Shown: positions 23,106 through 36,849 of the stretch, one piece after another
Layout: each line of letters starts with the position of its first letter
Numbering within the stretch: position 1 is the first letter of the stretch
Assembly: GCA_003415625.1 (NCBI GenBank)
Contig: PYIU01000005.1
Coordinates: 4,221,001 to 4,285,000, forward strand
Length of the DNA stretch: 64,000 bases
Source of the DNA: Aquanectria penicillioides
Lineage: Eukaryota; Ascomycota; Sordariomycetes; Hypocreales; Nectriaceae
Reading direction: 5' to 3'
Notes under the pieces: generated by a model
Told to the model about the DNA's origin: nothing
The model's input: only the letters and a program-made list of their open reading frames with translations
The model's database searches: none
Position numbers and translations under genes: made by a program

Positions 23106-26100
23106 TCCCTTCTTAATGCCTTAATGCTTGCCTTTAAGTAAACTAAAGGTATAATATAAAAGGAAAACTTTAAGCTTAATTTATTTAAATATAAAGAAAA
23201 TCTTAAAAGAAGTATTTAATTAAATGCTTTATATCTATAATCTATTATTTAATTTACTATTATTTCCTTTTATAATTTATTTTGCTTTTAATACTTAACC
23301 TTTTTATTTTAACTTTATTATTATTTTTCTTTATAATATAGTTTTTAATTATAGTATTAATTAATATAAAATTAATAAGTAGGAATTAAAGGTTTAAATA
23401 GCTTATAAGCAGTAATTATAATCTTATTCTATTAATTTATTAAAATTAACCCTTTTAGTATATAAAAGATTTAGCTCTTTATCTAAAGGAGTTTAAGAAT
23501 AGTCTATTAATTAATTTAAGGTAAATTTATTTATTTAGTTTTAATAGTTATTTTTCTTTTAATAAAGGCAATATAGTTTAAATTGTAATTACTTTATTAG
23601 GTTTAAATAATAATATTAATAATATTTTTAATTATAGTATTAATAATTATAATATAATTCCTTTCTTTTACTATATATTTAGCTAATTAAAGAATTAATA
23701 AAAGCAATATAAAGTGCTTATAAAAACTCTATTTATTATTTTTAGCAATAAGTAAATTTAAGTCTATTTAATTAAATTGCTATAAAATAGCTAATTTAAA
23801 TAAAAGTATTTATTAAATTAATTAAATTAATTTAATTATTTGCCCTTTACTTAAAGAGTTAATAAATATTTAATTAAATGCATTAAAATAAATAGATATA
23901 TTTTAATTAATTTAGATTTCTTTTTTAAATGCATTTAATTAAGTAATGCTTATATAAATTAATAAATTAATAGGCAATTTATATAAAAGCTAAATAGATT
24001 TAATTACTAATTTAAGCTTAATAGTAGGTTTAAAGGCAAAAGTTTTAAACTTAAGGTATAAACTATAAAGGCAAGTTGCTTTAATGCTTTAACTTTAGTA
24101 GTTTAAGGCTTATTTAAAACCTTTTCCTTTATTATTATTTAAAGTAATAATAACTTTAGTAGATTTATTAATTTTAATAGAAAATCTATTTATTATTTAA
24201 TACCTATAGATTTAATAGCATTTAATTAAATTATTAGCTAAAGGACAGTAAGGCAGTTAAAGGCCTAATAGTAAAGGTAGACTTATTTAATAGCTATTGC
24301 CTTAAGGATTAAATGGCTTTAAAATAATTTAATATTTATTTTTAAAAGTTTAATAATTAATTCCCTTTTAGCTTATTATATAATAACCTTTTAAATTAAT
24401 ATAGAGCTATTAAATATTAAAGGAACTATTTTAAAATCTTAAAATATAAATAGATTTTTAGGTTTTAATAAATTCTATAAGCTTATATTAATTAAAGAAC
24501 TTTCTATTAGTAATATTAAATTTATTAAGGATAATAGTATTAATAAAATCTTATATTTAATTAGCATTTAAAGCAATTAATTAAGTACTTTTCTTTTATT
24601 TATACTTAATAAAAACTTAATTGCAATATATTAATGCTAAAAGGGGATTATTAATAGTATTATATCTACTATTAAAGATTAAAGGCTAAATTATAAGGCA
24701 TTTAATAATTAAAGTTTTAATAAGTCTAACTATTCTATAGATATTAAAAAAGAGAAAAAAAGCACTTAAAAAGCTATATTTTTAATTTCTAGCTTATTTA
24801 ATAATAGGTATAATAAAAATTAAGAAATTATAAAGTAGCTTTATTTTAATTATAATCTCCTTTTATACTATAATAAGTGCAATAACTTACTTATTCTAAA
24901 GGATATTAATAATATTATAAATAATTAAATGCCTTAGCTATTTATTCTAAATAAAAAAGCTTTAATAAATAGTATTAATAAAGTAAGTAAAGCTAATTAA
25001 TAGCCTCTTATTATATATTATTTATTGGAACTCTATAGGCATAAAACCAATTAAATATTTAGTCTTTTTAATATTTATCCCTTTTAATAAAAGCTTATAA
25101 AAAAAGCTCTTTTACTTTTATTTATTCTTTTTAACCTTAATGCTTATAATTAAAAGATTAATTTAGTAAATTATAAGGATATTAATAAATCTATAGGTAA
25201 GGGTAATAAAAAGAGCTTAAATACTAAAGTTTAAGGCTATTTCTTTCTTCTATAGGTTTTTAAATAAATCCTATAAATCTTAATAATAAAATATTTAGGC
25301 TTAGCAAAAGTTAAAAGGGAAGTCTTTAAAGCAATTAATATTAATAAGCTAAAAATTTAAATTGCTTTTATTACCTAAAATAGATTAAGTTTTTAATTTA
25401 TTAAACTAATAATCCTAATTTATTTAAAAGTAAAATAGTATAGGTTAACTATTAAGTAATTAATTAAATATTTTAATAGTATTTTCTTTACTAAAAGAAA
25501 AGAAATCTTTAATTCTACCTTTATTCTAAATGACTCTTTTAGCTATAGAAAGGTCTTTATTTAGCATTAAAAATTATACCTTTAAAGTAATTGCACTTAA
25601 AATTGCTTTTTTAGCCCTATTATAAAATAAAGTAAAGGTTAATAAAGAGTTTAAAAGCTTATAATTAAATGCTTATAACTTAAGAGATAAAAATTATTAG
25701 TATTTTATAGGTATTATAAATAAAGTTAAAGTAATATAATTTACTATAAAATTATTAAAAAAAGGGAAAGAGTTATAAGCATAAAGTAAATTAATATAAC
25801 TTAAGTGCCTTTATTTTTAATTTAGTATTATTTAAGTAAATTACTATTTTAATATTTATATATATATAAATATTAATAAGTTTCTTAAAATAGTATACTT
25901 TTTAATATTTAATAAGAATTTTATTAATATTTAGTTTTTACCTTAAATCTTAAGGGTTAATTTTCTATTTATTATAAAAGTATTGCATTAGCCCCCCCTT
26001 CTATTCCTTTCTTTTTAGCTTATTATTCTTTACCTTTTTAATTCTTTTATACCTTTAGTTATTACTGCAATTTTTATTCTTTATTTTATAATAGCTTTAT

Positions 26101-27940
26101 ATTATAATAAGCTTAAGTCTTTTGCCTTTATACCTTATAATTATTTTCTTAATATATACAATCTTACTATTAGCTATATTTAGGCTTTTAAATTCTTTTA
26201 TTAATACTTTATTTATTAGTATATCTATAATAGTTTCTTTTATAAGACTTTAACTAATACTATTAATACTGCTATTAAATAATTAATAAATACCTTTTTT
26301 TATATTGCTTTTTAATTATTATTTTTATTTAATAATTAATTAAATACTTTTAAATTTAATAATACTTTAATATTTAGATTTATAGCTTTTAAGCTTTTAA
26401 TTAATTTAGCTAGCCCTTATATATTAAAATTGCCTTTAAGGAAGATAGTAAGTAGATTAATTGTAAACTTACTTAATAGTTTATTTTATAATTACTATTT
26501 TGCAATTTAATACTTTATTCTAAAGTAGATCTTCTCCTTTAGCGCTAACTTTAGTCTATATATATCCCTATAAAATAGGCTTATTTAATAAAGTACTTCT
26601 TAACTTAATTGCTAATTTACCTTAAGTATATTAAGGCATTTATTATTGCCTTTATTAAATATACTAACCCCTTTATATATTATAGATGCATTTAATTATA
26701 TATTTCTATAGTTTTTGCCTATAATAAATACATTCTTACTCTCTTTTATATATATTTTAGTATTAAATTATATAGATAGCTATTATATTAATTATATTTA
26801 AAACAGTTAATTTAAATATAAATAGAGCTTTCTTTATAAATATTAATTAAAGGGTCTTTATAAAGGCCTTTATAACTTTCCTTTAGATAATATAAATACT
26901 ATTAATAAGTCTATTTAACTATTAACTTTTATAGTAGATTTTTTTAGGCTAATTACTTACTTATAAATTATATATAATTTTCCTATTAATAATATAGCTA
27001 GTAATTATTAATTAATTAAATAGATATAAAAAGTATTTAATTAAAAGTATAAAATAGATTTTAATTAATAAAAATAATAGTTTTTAGCTTATCTTTTAGT
27101 ATAAACTAATTAAATATAGTTTTTAATTTATTAATAATAGTTTAATAAATAGAAAATAGTACTATAAAGCAATTAATTAAATATTTTTATACCCTTTAAG
27201 GCTATTACTATTATTATATTATTTTAATAACCTTAAAACTTAATTTCTATTAAATATATTTAAATTTTTAAATTTTTTATAGATATTAATACTTTATTTC
27301 TTACTATTTTTTATACATTTTTATCTATTTTTAAATAATTTTAACCCTTTTACTATAGTTTTTAGGCATTTTTATTTTATTTTTATTGATTTTTAATATA
27401 ATTTTTAAAGTTTTTAAATAGATTTTTAGGGGATTTTTAGGGATTTTTAGCATTTTTTTAGGGTTTTAGTTAATTTTTAGTTATTTTTATTTAATTTTAT
27501 TTAATTTTACTATTTTTTTGCTTACTTTTAATTACTTTTTATTTTGCTTTTTTATTTTATTTTAGGCAATTTATCTTTTTTTAATATAATATTAATTTTA
27601 GTATTTTTACTTTTCTTTTTTTAACCTTTAGTACTCTTTTTTTAATAGCAATTTAGCTATTTTTAGCCTAATACTATTATTAATTATTTAATTAATTGCT
27701 TATTATATTTTAATACTATATTTATTAATTATTGCTTATCTTTAGAATTTAAACTTTAATAATCTCCTTAAGCCTAATATAAATATATATTATAGTATTA
27801 TTATTTAAGCTTTTTATAGCATTTAAATTAAGTTTATTTTATTTTTACTATTCTATAGATTTAATTTACATTTAATTAAATACTTTCCTTTCTTTTCTTA
27901 CTTTTAATAGTACTTTTTAATTTACACTAAAAGTCTCTTT
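23106..27940. other. unassigned RIP-mutated interior of the gypsy element
   Basis: About 4.8 kb of very AT-rich sequence between the integrase relic and the 3' LTR. I could not recognise a domain on either strand. Because RIP removes nearly all TGA and turns CAA/CAG into TAA/TAG, apparent long frames here are not evidence of coding. It may hold an extra gypsy reading frame, a further nested element without visible ends, or non-coding tail. Confidence 0.5.
27240..27660 (-). repeat. strand-skewed low-complexity tract, A/C-rich on the minus strand
   Basis: The plus strand is almost pure T/G with repeating TTTTTAG(G) words (e.g. around 27430-27470). The minus strand reads as runs of AAAAA with CCC or CTA. 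It lies just downstream of the integrase relic, where gypsy polyproteins often end in a low-complexity tail. Confidence 0.55.
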
Positions 27941-27949
27941 ATTATCCCT

Positions 27950-28672
27950 ACTTATTTATTACTTATTCTTATTCTCTATAAACTTCCTTAATTAATTACT
28001 ATAGGTTATATTAAAAAGCTTAACTCTATCTATAATATTAAGGATATAACTCTTTATTTTATTAAATATATTAATAATTCTATAAAGGCCTAACTAATAT
28101 AGCTTTATTTTTGCAATATAAAATATATTCTTTTAATTTTATATATTATACTAAAGAATTAAATCTTTAATAGCAAAAGGCTCTTTATATAGTTTATATT
28201 AATTCTTTTTAATCTCTTTATTAATAATTAACTTTTAAAATGCAATTACTTATTGCCTAGCTTCTTTTATATTTTTTTACTTTTGCTTTAAGATCCTAAT
28301 CCTTTACTTAAGTAAATCTTTAGTAAAGGTTATATTATTTTATTTAATTAAATGCTATATAGGCACTTCCACTTCTAAAGGAAGGACTAGCTCCTATCTA
28401 TAGAGTAAATAAAAAGGTAATCTTTTATATAAGGTGCAAATAGCTGCTCTTTTAGCTAATAAAGCTATTAATAAAATATCTATTTATTTTCTTTTTTCTT
28501 TACCCTTTTTCTTTAGGAAACTTATTATAGTAGTATAACTACCTTTAATAAATCTATTTGCTTTAAAGTTATAAATAAAAGTATTAATAACTTCTATATT
28601 AAGGCTATTAAGATCTTTAGGAATCCCTTTTATAATCTCTTTTTTATTATTAGTAATTACTCTTTTTAGCAT
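27950..28672 (-). pseudogene. gypsy integrase relic (C-terminal half)
   Basis: Minus-strand text resembles the end of a fungal gypsy integrase when TAA/TAG are read as mutated CAA/CAG: LLAKRAAICTLYKRLPFYLLY, then ELVLPLEVEVP, then a KLYQLGLYRIINI-like stretch that matches the (W)LGPYRI region before the chromodomain. The only uninterrupted piece is 28484-28672 (62 codons), a fragment and not a gene. Confidence 0.65.
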
Positions 28673-30049
28673 TTTATATTAATAGTGTAGTTTTTTAAGG
28701 AATTTTATAATATAGTAACTATTTAATCTTAAGATTAGCTTAGCCTTTATCTATTTATAAAGATTGCATTTAACTTTTAGTATAAATTTAAATTCTTTAT
28801 TAAAAGGTACATACTATTTATTAAAATAAATCTTTATTATTAAATAAATAGGCTTAATAAATATAAAGGCTTTTATTAGTCTTTAAGGAATATACATTTA
28901 ATATATTAAGCACTATTTAATAGCTTCTATAATACTTCTTTTTATACTTTATTAATAGTACCTTTTAAAGAGAAGTATATAAATAGTATTGCAATTATAA
29001 TGCCCTCTATTAATATAGTATAATTTAATTAAATCCTTTTAAATATCTTTTTTCTTTATAATTAACCTTAAGTTACCTTTCTATTTTTTAGCCTTAATCT
29101 ATAAATAGTTACCTTTTATAAAGTGTTTTTTAGCCTTTAGCTATAAGCATTAATAATTTTATAGAGTAATACCTATTAGCCTTTTTAATAAAAGTAAGTA
29201 TTCCTTTAATTGCAATAAAGGTCTACTATAATTCTTTTTTAACTCTATTAGTTTATTTTTAATCTTAATAATATTAAAATAAGTATTAATAAACTCTTTA
29301 ATATTACCTTTAGCCTTTTAATCTATTTAATTAAATGCTTTTAGACCTTTTTTAAATAGCCTATTAGCTATATTATTTTTATTTTTAGGAATATATTAAA
29401 TAGTAAAATTAAATAATAAAATATAATTAATCTATTAAATAATTATTATATTAAGGATATTACTAGCCCTACTATTAAGCTAGTAAACTAAAACTTAAGA
29501 ATCTATCTTTAAGATAAAAGGCAATCTATATATATAGCTATAAAGGCATTTAATCCTATATAATATGCCTTTATATTTAAGTTTAATAGCATTATACCTT
29601 TATTCTATAGAAGTCTAAAGATTAGATTTATACCTTATTAAATGCCTCTTTCCCTTTATTATCTATATTAATACTGCACTTTAGCCTTCTTTATTAGCAT
29701 TAATTATAAAAATAATCTCCTTAAATCCTTTAGAAAGGTTTAATATTACTAAAATAAAAGTAAAGGTTATTTTTTCTTTAAGAACTATTATAGTATTAGC
29801 TTATTTCTTATTCTATATTTATATAGCATCCTTCCTTAATAATTAAGTAAAAGGTTTAGCAATTTAAATATATCTTTTAACTTAAATTTAATAGTAGCCT
29901 ATAATTCCTAAAAATGCTTTAATCTACTTTAAGTTATAGTATCTTTTTTACTTATTAATCTTAATTACTTTTTTCTTTATTGGCTGCCTTTTAGCTATAT
30001 TATATAAGTATTTAATAATAATTGCAATATATTAGTAGAACTTTAACTT

Positions 30050-30750
30050 TTTTATAAAAATTATATACTTAAATAGCTTAATATTTAAAAGAGTTTTATT
30101 TAAATTAATTAAATGCTTTAAAATAAATTTCTATATATTAAGGAGTACTTTCTCTCTATTATACTTAATCTTTAGTTCTTTAATAGCAATATTATTTAAA
30201 AAGGCTTAATAGACTTTTAGTAATAGATTAAAGAGGACTTTAATTATAATCCTTAAGAACTATACTATTAAATTAATTCCTCCTTATAGTAAGGTATATA
30301 TTTTAAGAAGCCTTAATAGTATATTAAAAGTTATTAAATTCTAACTTTTCTTTATTAAGGAAATTTAATTATATTCTAAAAAGAAATCTAAAAGAGTTAG
30401 GATTTTATATATTTTAAATTTAGCTAAAAATTTATTAGCTTCTAAAGGAATTAATTTATTTTATATTATATATATATTATATCTTTTAGCTAAATTAATT
30501 AAATAAAGTCTACTATTCTTTTTTGCCACTAATATATATAGGTTTTAATAGGCAGTATAAAACTCTTAAAGGATTCCTCTTTTTATTTAAGTTTTTAGTA
30601 ACTTAATAATCTTTTTTTTAATCTTTTAAAGATTAAAATATTTCCTATTTACTAGACTTTATATTTAGTTATTTTAATAATCTATAAAGAGGCTACTTTA
30701 GGGTCTAGTTTTTTATACTTCTTAAAATCCTAAGCAAATGCCACTTCTCT
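30050..30750 (-). pseudogene. gypsy reverse transcriptase relic
   Basis: Minus-strand text follows a well-known fungal gypsy RT: REVAFAQDFKKYKKLDPKVA (about 30,740), then a segment equivalent to YRNPWFLVKKKNGKYRL, then RDAN..PNVDEF-like and DLFSGYDQ-like segments. Many Trp and Gln codons are converted to stops and Asp to Asn by G-to-A. Family identity is inferred by eye from the order of conserved words. Confidence 0.65.
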
Positions 30751-33700
30751 ATTATAAAGAATTTCTAAAAGAATACTTCTCTTTTTATTAATAAAGATCC
30801 CTTTTATTTAATTAATTACTTTCTAAAGTCTTTTTTTATATAGCCTTAATCCTTTAGCTATTTTAAAGAACTTAAGTATTAAAAGCTTTAAGTACTTAAA
30901 CTTCTCTTTAAGGTCTCCCTTTACTTTTTTCTATTTTTTCTCCTTTTAATATAAATCCCCTTTAGGGATAGATCTATTTAATAGAATATTATCTTTAGAA
31001 TATATTTTATTAGCTTTTTATTTATATATTATATTAATAAGTGCTACTTTCTTTCTTTAGTATATAGTTAATTATAGCTTTTCCTTTACCTTTATTACTT
31101 TTATATAATTAACCTTTAATTAATTCTTAACTATTAATTAAATTATTATTTCTATTAATGCTTTATTTAATTATTTAATTAAATGCTTATTATTATTTTC
31201 TTTTAGACCTTATAATTTTATTAGTTTAAAAGAACTTTAGGAATTTATCTTTAATTGCCTTAAGTAATCTTTATATTCCTTAAGGCATTCTATTTAATAT
31301 TTCTAATAATAGGCATAATAATTTTAATTAAGCTAAATTAATATTATAAAAGCATTTTTTCTTTTAAAAATATATAATTAAATGTAACTTTAGTAGCTTT
31401 AATAAAGGGCATTCTTAAAATAAAAGAAATAAAAATATATTCTCTTAAAGCAATATAAAATCTCTATACTATTTAAACATTTCTAAGAAATAGCTTAATA
31501 TTTACTTCTTTATACATTTAAATTTAATTATTAAAGTAAAATATAATAAAAGCTTCTATAGGCTTTACTTTTAGCTTGCATTTTTATACTATTTTATTAA
31601 AAATAATATTTTCTTTTAATCTAAAATCCACTAAAGCTTCTTAAATTATTCTATTAAAGTTACTTAACTTTATTTAAATTTTTAGCAGTTTTTAGCATTA
31701 GGCTAAAGTTCTTTAATGCTATTAATTTAAAATATTTATATAGACTATTAAATATATTTAATTAAATATAACTTTTCCCTTTTTAGTTATTATATAGCTA
31801 ATATTAACTTTATTAATATTTCTTTAATCCTTAATAAGGTATTGTTTAGGCAATAGTATATAATAAGGTTTAAATTCCTCCTTAATTAATATACTATTAA
31901 TACTATACTACTTAATAATATAGTTAAAGTACTCCTTTAAAAATATTGCTTTTAGATTATTAATTATAATTAAATTAATAGCTTATTAAATCTATCTCTT
32001 TTTAAATAAAAGTTTAGGTTTTATCTATTTAACTTCTTTTATTCCTTTTATATAATTAAAAACTATTTTTAAAATATTATTATTTAAAAGAAGATTAAAA
32101 GTAATTAAGTCCTTAATAGTTATTTAGACTTTTAATTCTATTACCTTTTTATAAATTTATTTTTTTATTTAAATAACTTTAAGCATTTAATTAAAAGCAT
32201 TTTAATTTTTTTCTTTAAGGATAATATTAGCAATCTCTCTATTTTTAATAAGTTCTTTATTTATAATTTAAATAAAAGACTAAATTCCCTTTTTTTCTTT
32301 TTAATTAGCTAATTCCTTTTTTAATTTTACTTTTATGCATTTTATAGTATTAGTTTTTAATATAATATTAGTAATAAAAGGGTTATTAATTAATTTTATA
32401 GCTTAATTATTAATAAAAATGCAATTAACTTTAGGTTCTTAAGTCTCCTTAAGGGAATTCTTACTAAATATTAGGGAGCTATACTTTAGTTAATTAATAT
32501 ACTTAAGAAAGTCTTTAATTAAATGCTTTTCTTTTTTAGCAATTTACTATTTTTATGCATTTAGCTTATTTACTATTATAATCTTAGCTTAGCTATAAAT
32601 CTTAAAGGTAGGGAATTTTAGGATCTATAAAATAACTATTTTTCTTACTTCTCCTTTAATAATAAGCTTATATATTAGTTTTAAGGGTAGTAAGAGTTTC
32701 TATTGCTCTATTTAAATAAAGCTAGTATTGCTATTATAATCTATAAATCCCTTTTTTTTATTTTTTATAAAAAGTAAATAATAGTTTAAAAAATACTTTA
32801 CTTTTATATAATAGAAGCACTTTAAATCCTTATTATAATTTATATTAATATAAAAGTTATAATAGAGATATATATAATTAAATTCTTTTACTTAATTAAG
32901 GTTATTTTTAATTAATAATAATAATTCTATTTTTAATTAATTAATCTTTTAGTATATAATTCTCTTTAACTTTTATAATTTATTTATAATGTTTTAGGCT
33001 ATATTAATTTATAGCTTCTTTATTCTTTTAGTAAGAAGACTTAACTTCCTTTTTAAGCTTTAAATAGAGTTAAAAAACTTAAGCTTTTAATACTAAAGTT
33101 AATTTTAATAAGTAAAAGGTTTTTTAGTTTTCCTAAAATATCTAAAGTTATTATTCTTCCCTTTTATTTAAAAGATTTAAATTTCTTTTTTAGCATTAAG
33201 GAAGTTCTTAATTAGCTTAATTATCTTTTTATACCTTATTATTCTTAAGGTATTTAAGTATTTCCCTTTCTATTAATAAATATTAATAATAATATTTTTT
33301 AATATAGCATTATAAATAGCCTAAGCCTATACTATAAAAGCCTTTTAGCTAATAGAATTTACTTTTTTACTAAATTAAGCATACTTTATAAGCCACTAAA
33401 GGATAACTCTATACTTTATAGACTAGATTAAAGTTATATTTATTTACTAAAGCTTATTTTTAGGTAGATTTAATTAATTTAAATCCTAATACTTAAAGGT
33501 TTCTAAAAGGTTTTACTTTATAGTAGTTTAATTATTGCCTTTTAATAAGTTTATAATATTTTAAGATACTTTAAAGGTTATATAGTATATAAAAGCTTTA
33601 CCCTTTATATTATTTGCAATTTTTTAGCTAGTTATAAATCTATTATATAATTTAAGGAAATATATAATATTTCTTTTATTAAAAATTATATTAAGCAATT

Positions 33701-34748
33701 AAATAGGGATAATAGTTACTTTTATTATTTTAGCTAATATATTTAATTTATTTTCTTTAGGAATATTAATATTAATAGTATTAATTAATTTAAAAAGGAT
33801 AGTTAAAGATTATTAACTATATTAACCCTTTTTACTTTTAATAGGGCTTAAGGAGTTTAATTGCATTTAATTAAATATTCCCTTTATTTTTTTATTTAAA
33901 GGCATTAATAAATTATAGTTATTAGAATTCCTATAATAAGTATTTTAATATATATATATAAAGGAGTATAGACTAGCTGCCTAACTCTTAAGGTTATAAG
34001 TTATAATAAAATAATATATATATATAATAAAAGAATAAAATAATAAAATAAATTAAAATATATATTAAAATAATTAGGAAAAGTAAAAAAAAGGGATAGT
34101 AGTATTATATTTAATAAAGCTTTATCTTAATAAATTTAAACTAGCTTTTTAAAGTTAATAATAATAGGTAAAGTAATTAATTAAAATAGTAGTAAGTATA
34201 TATATATACCCTTTAGCTAAAGTCTAAAGATTAATAAGGATAATAAAAATTTTCTATTCTTTATAATTAATTAAAGATTAAATAATCTTTTTTTTCCTTT
34301 TTCTTTTCCTTTTTTAATCTATAAATTAAGCTTTTAGTAGTCTTAAATATACTTTAATATTTAAAAGTATTTAATTAAATGCTTATATATTATTTGCACT
34401 ATTATTTTGCCTTATATACCTTTATACTAATATATTAGCACTATATTAAATTATTAAATTTTTCTATATATTTGCCTTAACTATAGTAATAAGTTTTCTT
34501 TTTTTAGAATATAAACTTATATTAGTATCTTTATTTACTTTTAATATTATTTTTAATTTTAATGCCTTTTATTTTTATAAAAGTAATAGGTTTTTTAGTA
34601 TTTAGGAATTCCTAAATCTTTACAATTAATTGTCTATTACTTCTTTAGGTTCTTAATAATAGCTTAAAAGTATTACTAAAGAGTTTAATTAAATACTTTA
34701 GTATCTTTTTAAATAACTTAAAGGCTTCTCTTTATTATAACCTTTAAA

Positions 34749-35131
34749 TATATTAATAGATAGGGATACTAGCTAAAATACACACTCTATCTAAAAGGGT
34801 ATAGAGTAAGCAAGTTCAATTAAAGACTAAATAGCCTTTTTAAGTAGCTATAAATAACTTAAAAGAGTATTAAAGCATTTAATTAAATGCTTTAAAGTAT
34901 CCTTTAAAGAAAAGAAAGAAAGAAAATAGGGCAGAAAGTTATAAATAAAGTAATATTATAAGGGGCTGCACTAGAACTTTAATAGGGTCTAAATGCAAGG
35001 AATTTAGAATTTTAAAAATAAAAATTAATTAGAGAAAACTGCCTATTTATTTCCTATATCTTTAAGGTCCCTTTTATCTTTTTAACCAACCTAATAACAG
35101 ATTGATCCACATTACTCTAGACTTTAACTTA
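34749..35131 (-). repeat. gypsy 5' LTR (383 bp)
   Basis: Direct repeat of 22723-23105 and 42797-43179. Its right part (35080-35125) keeps CCAACC and GATCCAC, which the others have lost, so the three copies were mutated independently. Followed by GTAG (35132-35135). Confidence 0.85.
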
Positions 35132-35479
35132 GTAGGTTAATAAAGCTATATTTAATAAAAGCTACTTTTTTACTTTATTAGCCTAAAGCTAAAGCTTTTT
35201 TAAAGCTTTAATAGCTTTAATCTCTTTTAAAATTATTATATTTTCTTAAAGTTTCTATATAGCCTTTAGTATAGCCTAACTATAAGGAATAGAACTTAAA
35301 GGGGCTATTTTTCTTCTTTTAGCTTTATTCTTTTGCAATTAATTAAAAAGCTTCTTTTAGAATTAAATATTTTTTTTATTTTCTTTCTTTTAGTTTTTAT
35401 AAGCCTAATTTTTAACCTTTTTATATAATTTCTTTATTATAAAAGCCCTATTATTAATTTAAATATACTGCTATATATA

Positions 35480-36560
35480 TATATATTAGGACTATAAAGC
35501 AATTTACTTTTAGTATTGCTAGATTATTTCTTTTTATATTAATTAAGTAATAATTATAAGATTAAAATAGACTATAATATTTAATATAACTTACTTAATT
35601 AAGCTACTTAAAAGGTTTAGCTTTTATATACTTTAAATAGCAGTAAGGTCTCTTTTAGTCTTTTTTAAGGTAATAGCTTCCTTCTTAAGCTATATAGAAA
35701 ATAAAGGCTCTTTTTAATCCTTAATTAATTAATAGAGGGGCTATAAAATAACCTTAAAAGTAAAGGGCATTAGCCCTACCTTTTTAAAGCCTATATATAT
35801 ATAATAGGCCTTAAATGCAGCCTAATATATTGCCTTCTATTAGTTAAGAAAGTTTAATTAAGTAATATATATGCCTTTAGCTTAAATAAAGTTCTTAAGG
35901 GATAATTGCTATACCTTCTTAAGGTACTAATAAACACTAATATTAAAAGGCTAAAGGATATAATTAATATAAGCAAAAAGGCAAAAAGGGATAATATTAA
36001 AGGTATAATAATACTATATAAAATTAAGGTCTTTATAAGCTAAAAACCTATCTATTAAGAGCATTTAATATATTAGATTTTTCTTCTTTTTTAGCTAAAT
36101 AATAAGAGCTTAAGTTTAAATAGCCCTTATAATATTAGTTTTATACTTAAATTACTCTTTAATTAAATAGCTATTAAAGGTATTACTAAAAGTAAAAAAG
36201 TATTTATTAAAGTGCTTTAATTACTATTAAGCCTAATAGCTATTTATATATTTAATTGCTATATTAATAAAAATAATATTTTTATTAATATTAGCTATAA
36301 TATATTTCTTAAGAAGGACCTTTACTAAAAGAATAAAAAAAAAAGAAATTAATATTCTAGCAATATTAATAGCATTAATAAAAGTAAGGGACTCTTTATT
36401 ATTTAGCTAAAAGGTTATAGGCTAAATATTTTTCTTTATTTAAATTAAATATATCTTTAGGCTGCTATTAATTTAGCCTATTTATAAAGGCATTTTATTA
36501 AAGTTCTATAGATTAGCTAAATTAAGTAAAAGCTTCTTAATAATAGCCTTAAATTCCTTA
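35480..36560 (-). pseudogene. Fot1/pogo DDE transposase relic
   Basis: Minus-strand text matches the catalytic core of pogo-type transposases: NIIPFCLFAY (for IIPLCLPPH), LQPFNISVYQYLKK (for LQPLDVSVFxPLKK, Asp now Asn), NFLNQQKAIYQAAF and GFKKVGLMPF (for GFRATGLVPF), at about 35.7-36.0 kb, with an upstream QLKHFNKYFF segment. Stops and D-to-N changes are those expected of RIP. The copia insertion at 36,582 separates this from the N-terminal part, which should lie at 42,369-42,796. Confidence 0.65.
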
Positions 36561-36582
36561 AATTAAGCCTTTATATTAAAAA

Positions 36583-36792
36583 TGTTAGTAGGTAGTGTTA
36601 CTGCATGCAGTAGTTTTATTATAGTTAATTCATCTCTATCTCTCCCTTCCTTTAGAGGAGGGGCTGAAGGCATCTTCCTTATAGAAGAGCCTGTTTTACA
36701 TCCCTCTAAAATAAGCCTATATCTCTAACACCTATAAAACCGGACTCTAGCGCCCTCCATAATGTCTTTATTATAATATTAAGGAACTAATA
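36583..36792 (-). repeat. copia-1 3' LTR (210 bp)
   Basis: Nearly identical to 42154-42363, with unmutated islands such as AGAGGAGGGGCTGAAGGCAT and CCGGACTCTAGCGCCCTC. Plus-strand ends are TG...TA, the final TA being a mutated CA. The differences between the two copies are almost all transitions. Confidence 0.9.
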
Positions 36793-36849
36793 CTAATACC
36801 TTCTTTTTATTATTATTAATGCTAGACCTATCCTTTTAGCTATATCCTT

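Larger units (their letters stand above)
22723..35131 (-). mobile_element. Ty3/gypsy LTR retrotransposon, full-length but RIP-dead (12.4 kb)
   Basis: Two 383-bp LTRs (22723-23105 and 34749-35131) in direct orientation, flanked by GTAG on both sides (22719-22722 and 35132-35135). Read on the minus strand the LTR starts TA from an ancestral TG, and a purine tract (AAGAAGGGA) lies immediately before the 3' LTR at 23106, as expected for a polypurine tract. Gypsy reverse transcriptase (about 30.75-30.05 kb) and integrase (about 28.67-27.95 kb) relics lie in the RT-then-INT order that defines the family, with TAA/TAG in place of CAA/CAG. At 12.4 kb it is long for a fungal gypsy element: nearly 5 kb separate integrase from the 3' LTR. 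Confidence 0.8.

Noticed and set aside
24400..25600. A similar plus-strand pseudo-frame in the gypsy tail.
   Set aside because: Same artefact; no recognisable domain, so left unassigned.
28484..28672. Minus-strand frame of 62 codons.
   Set aside because: A surviving piece of the gypsy integrase relic, not a gene.
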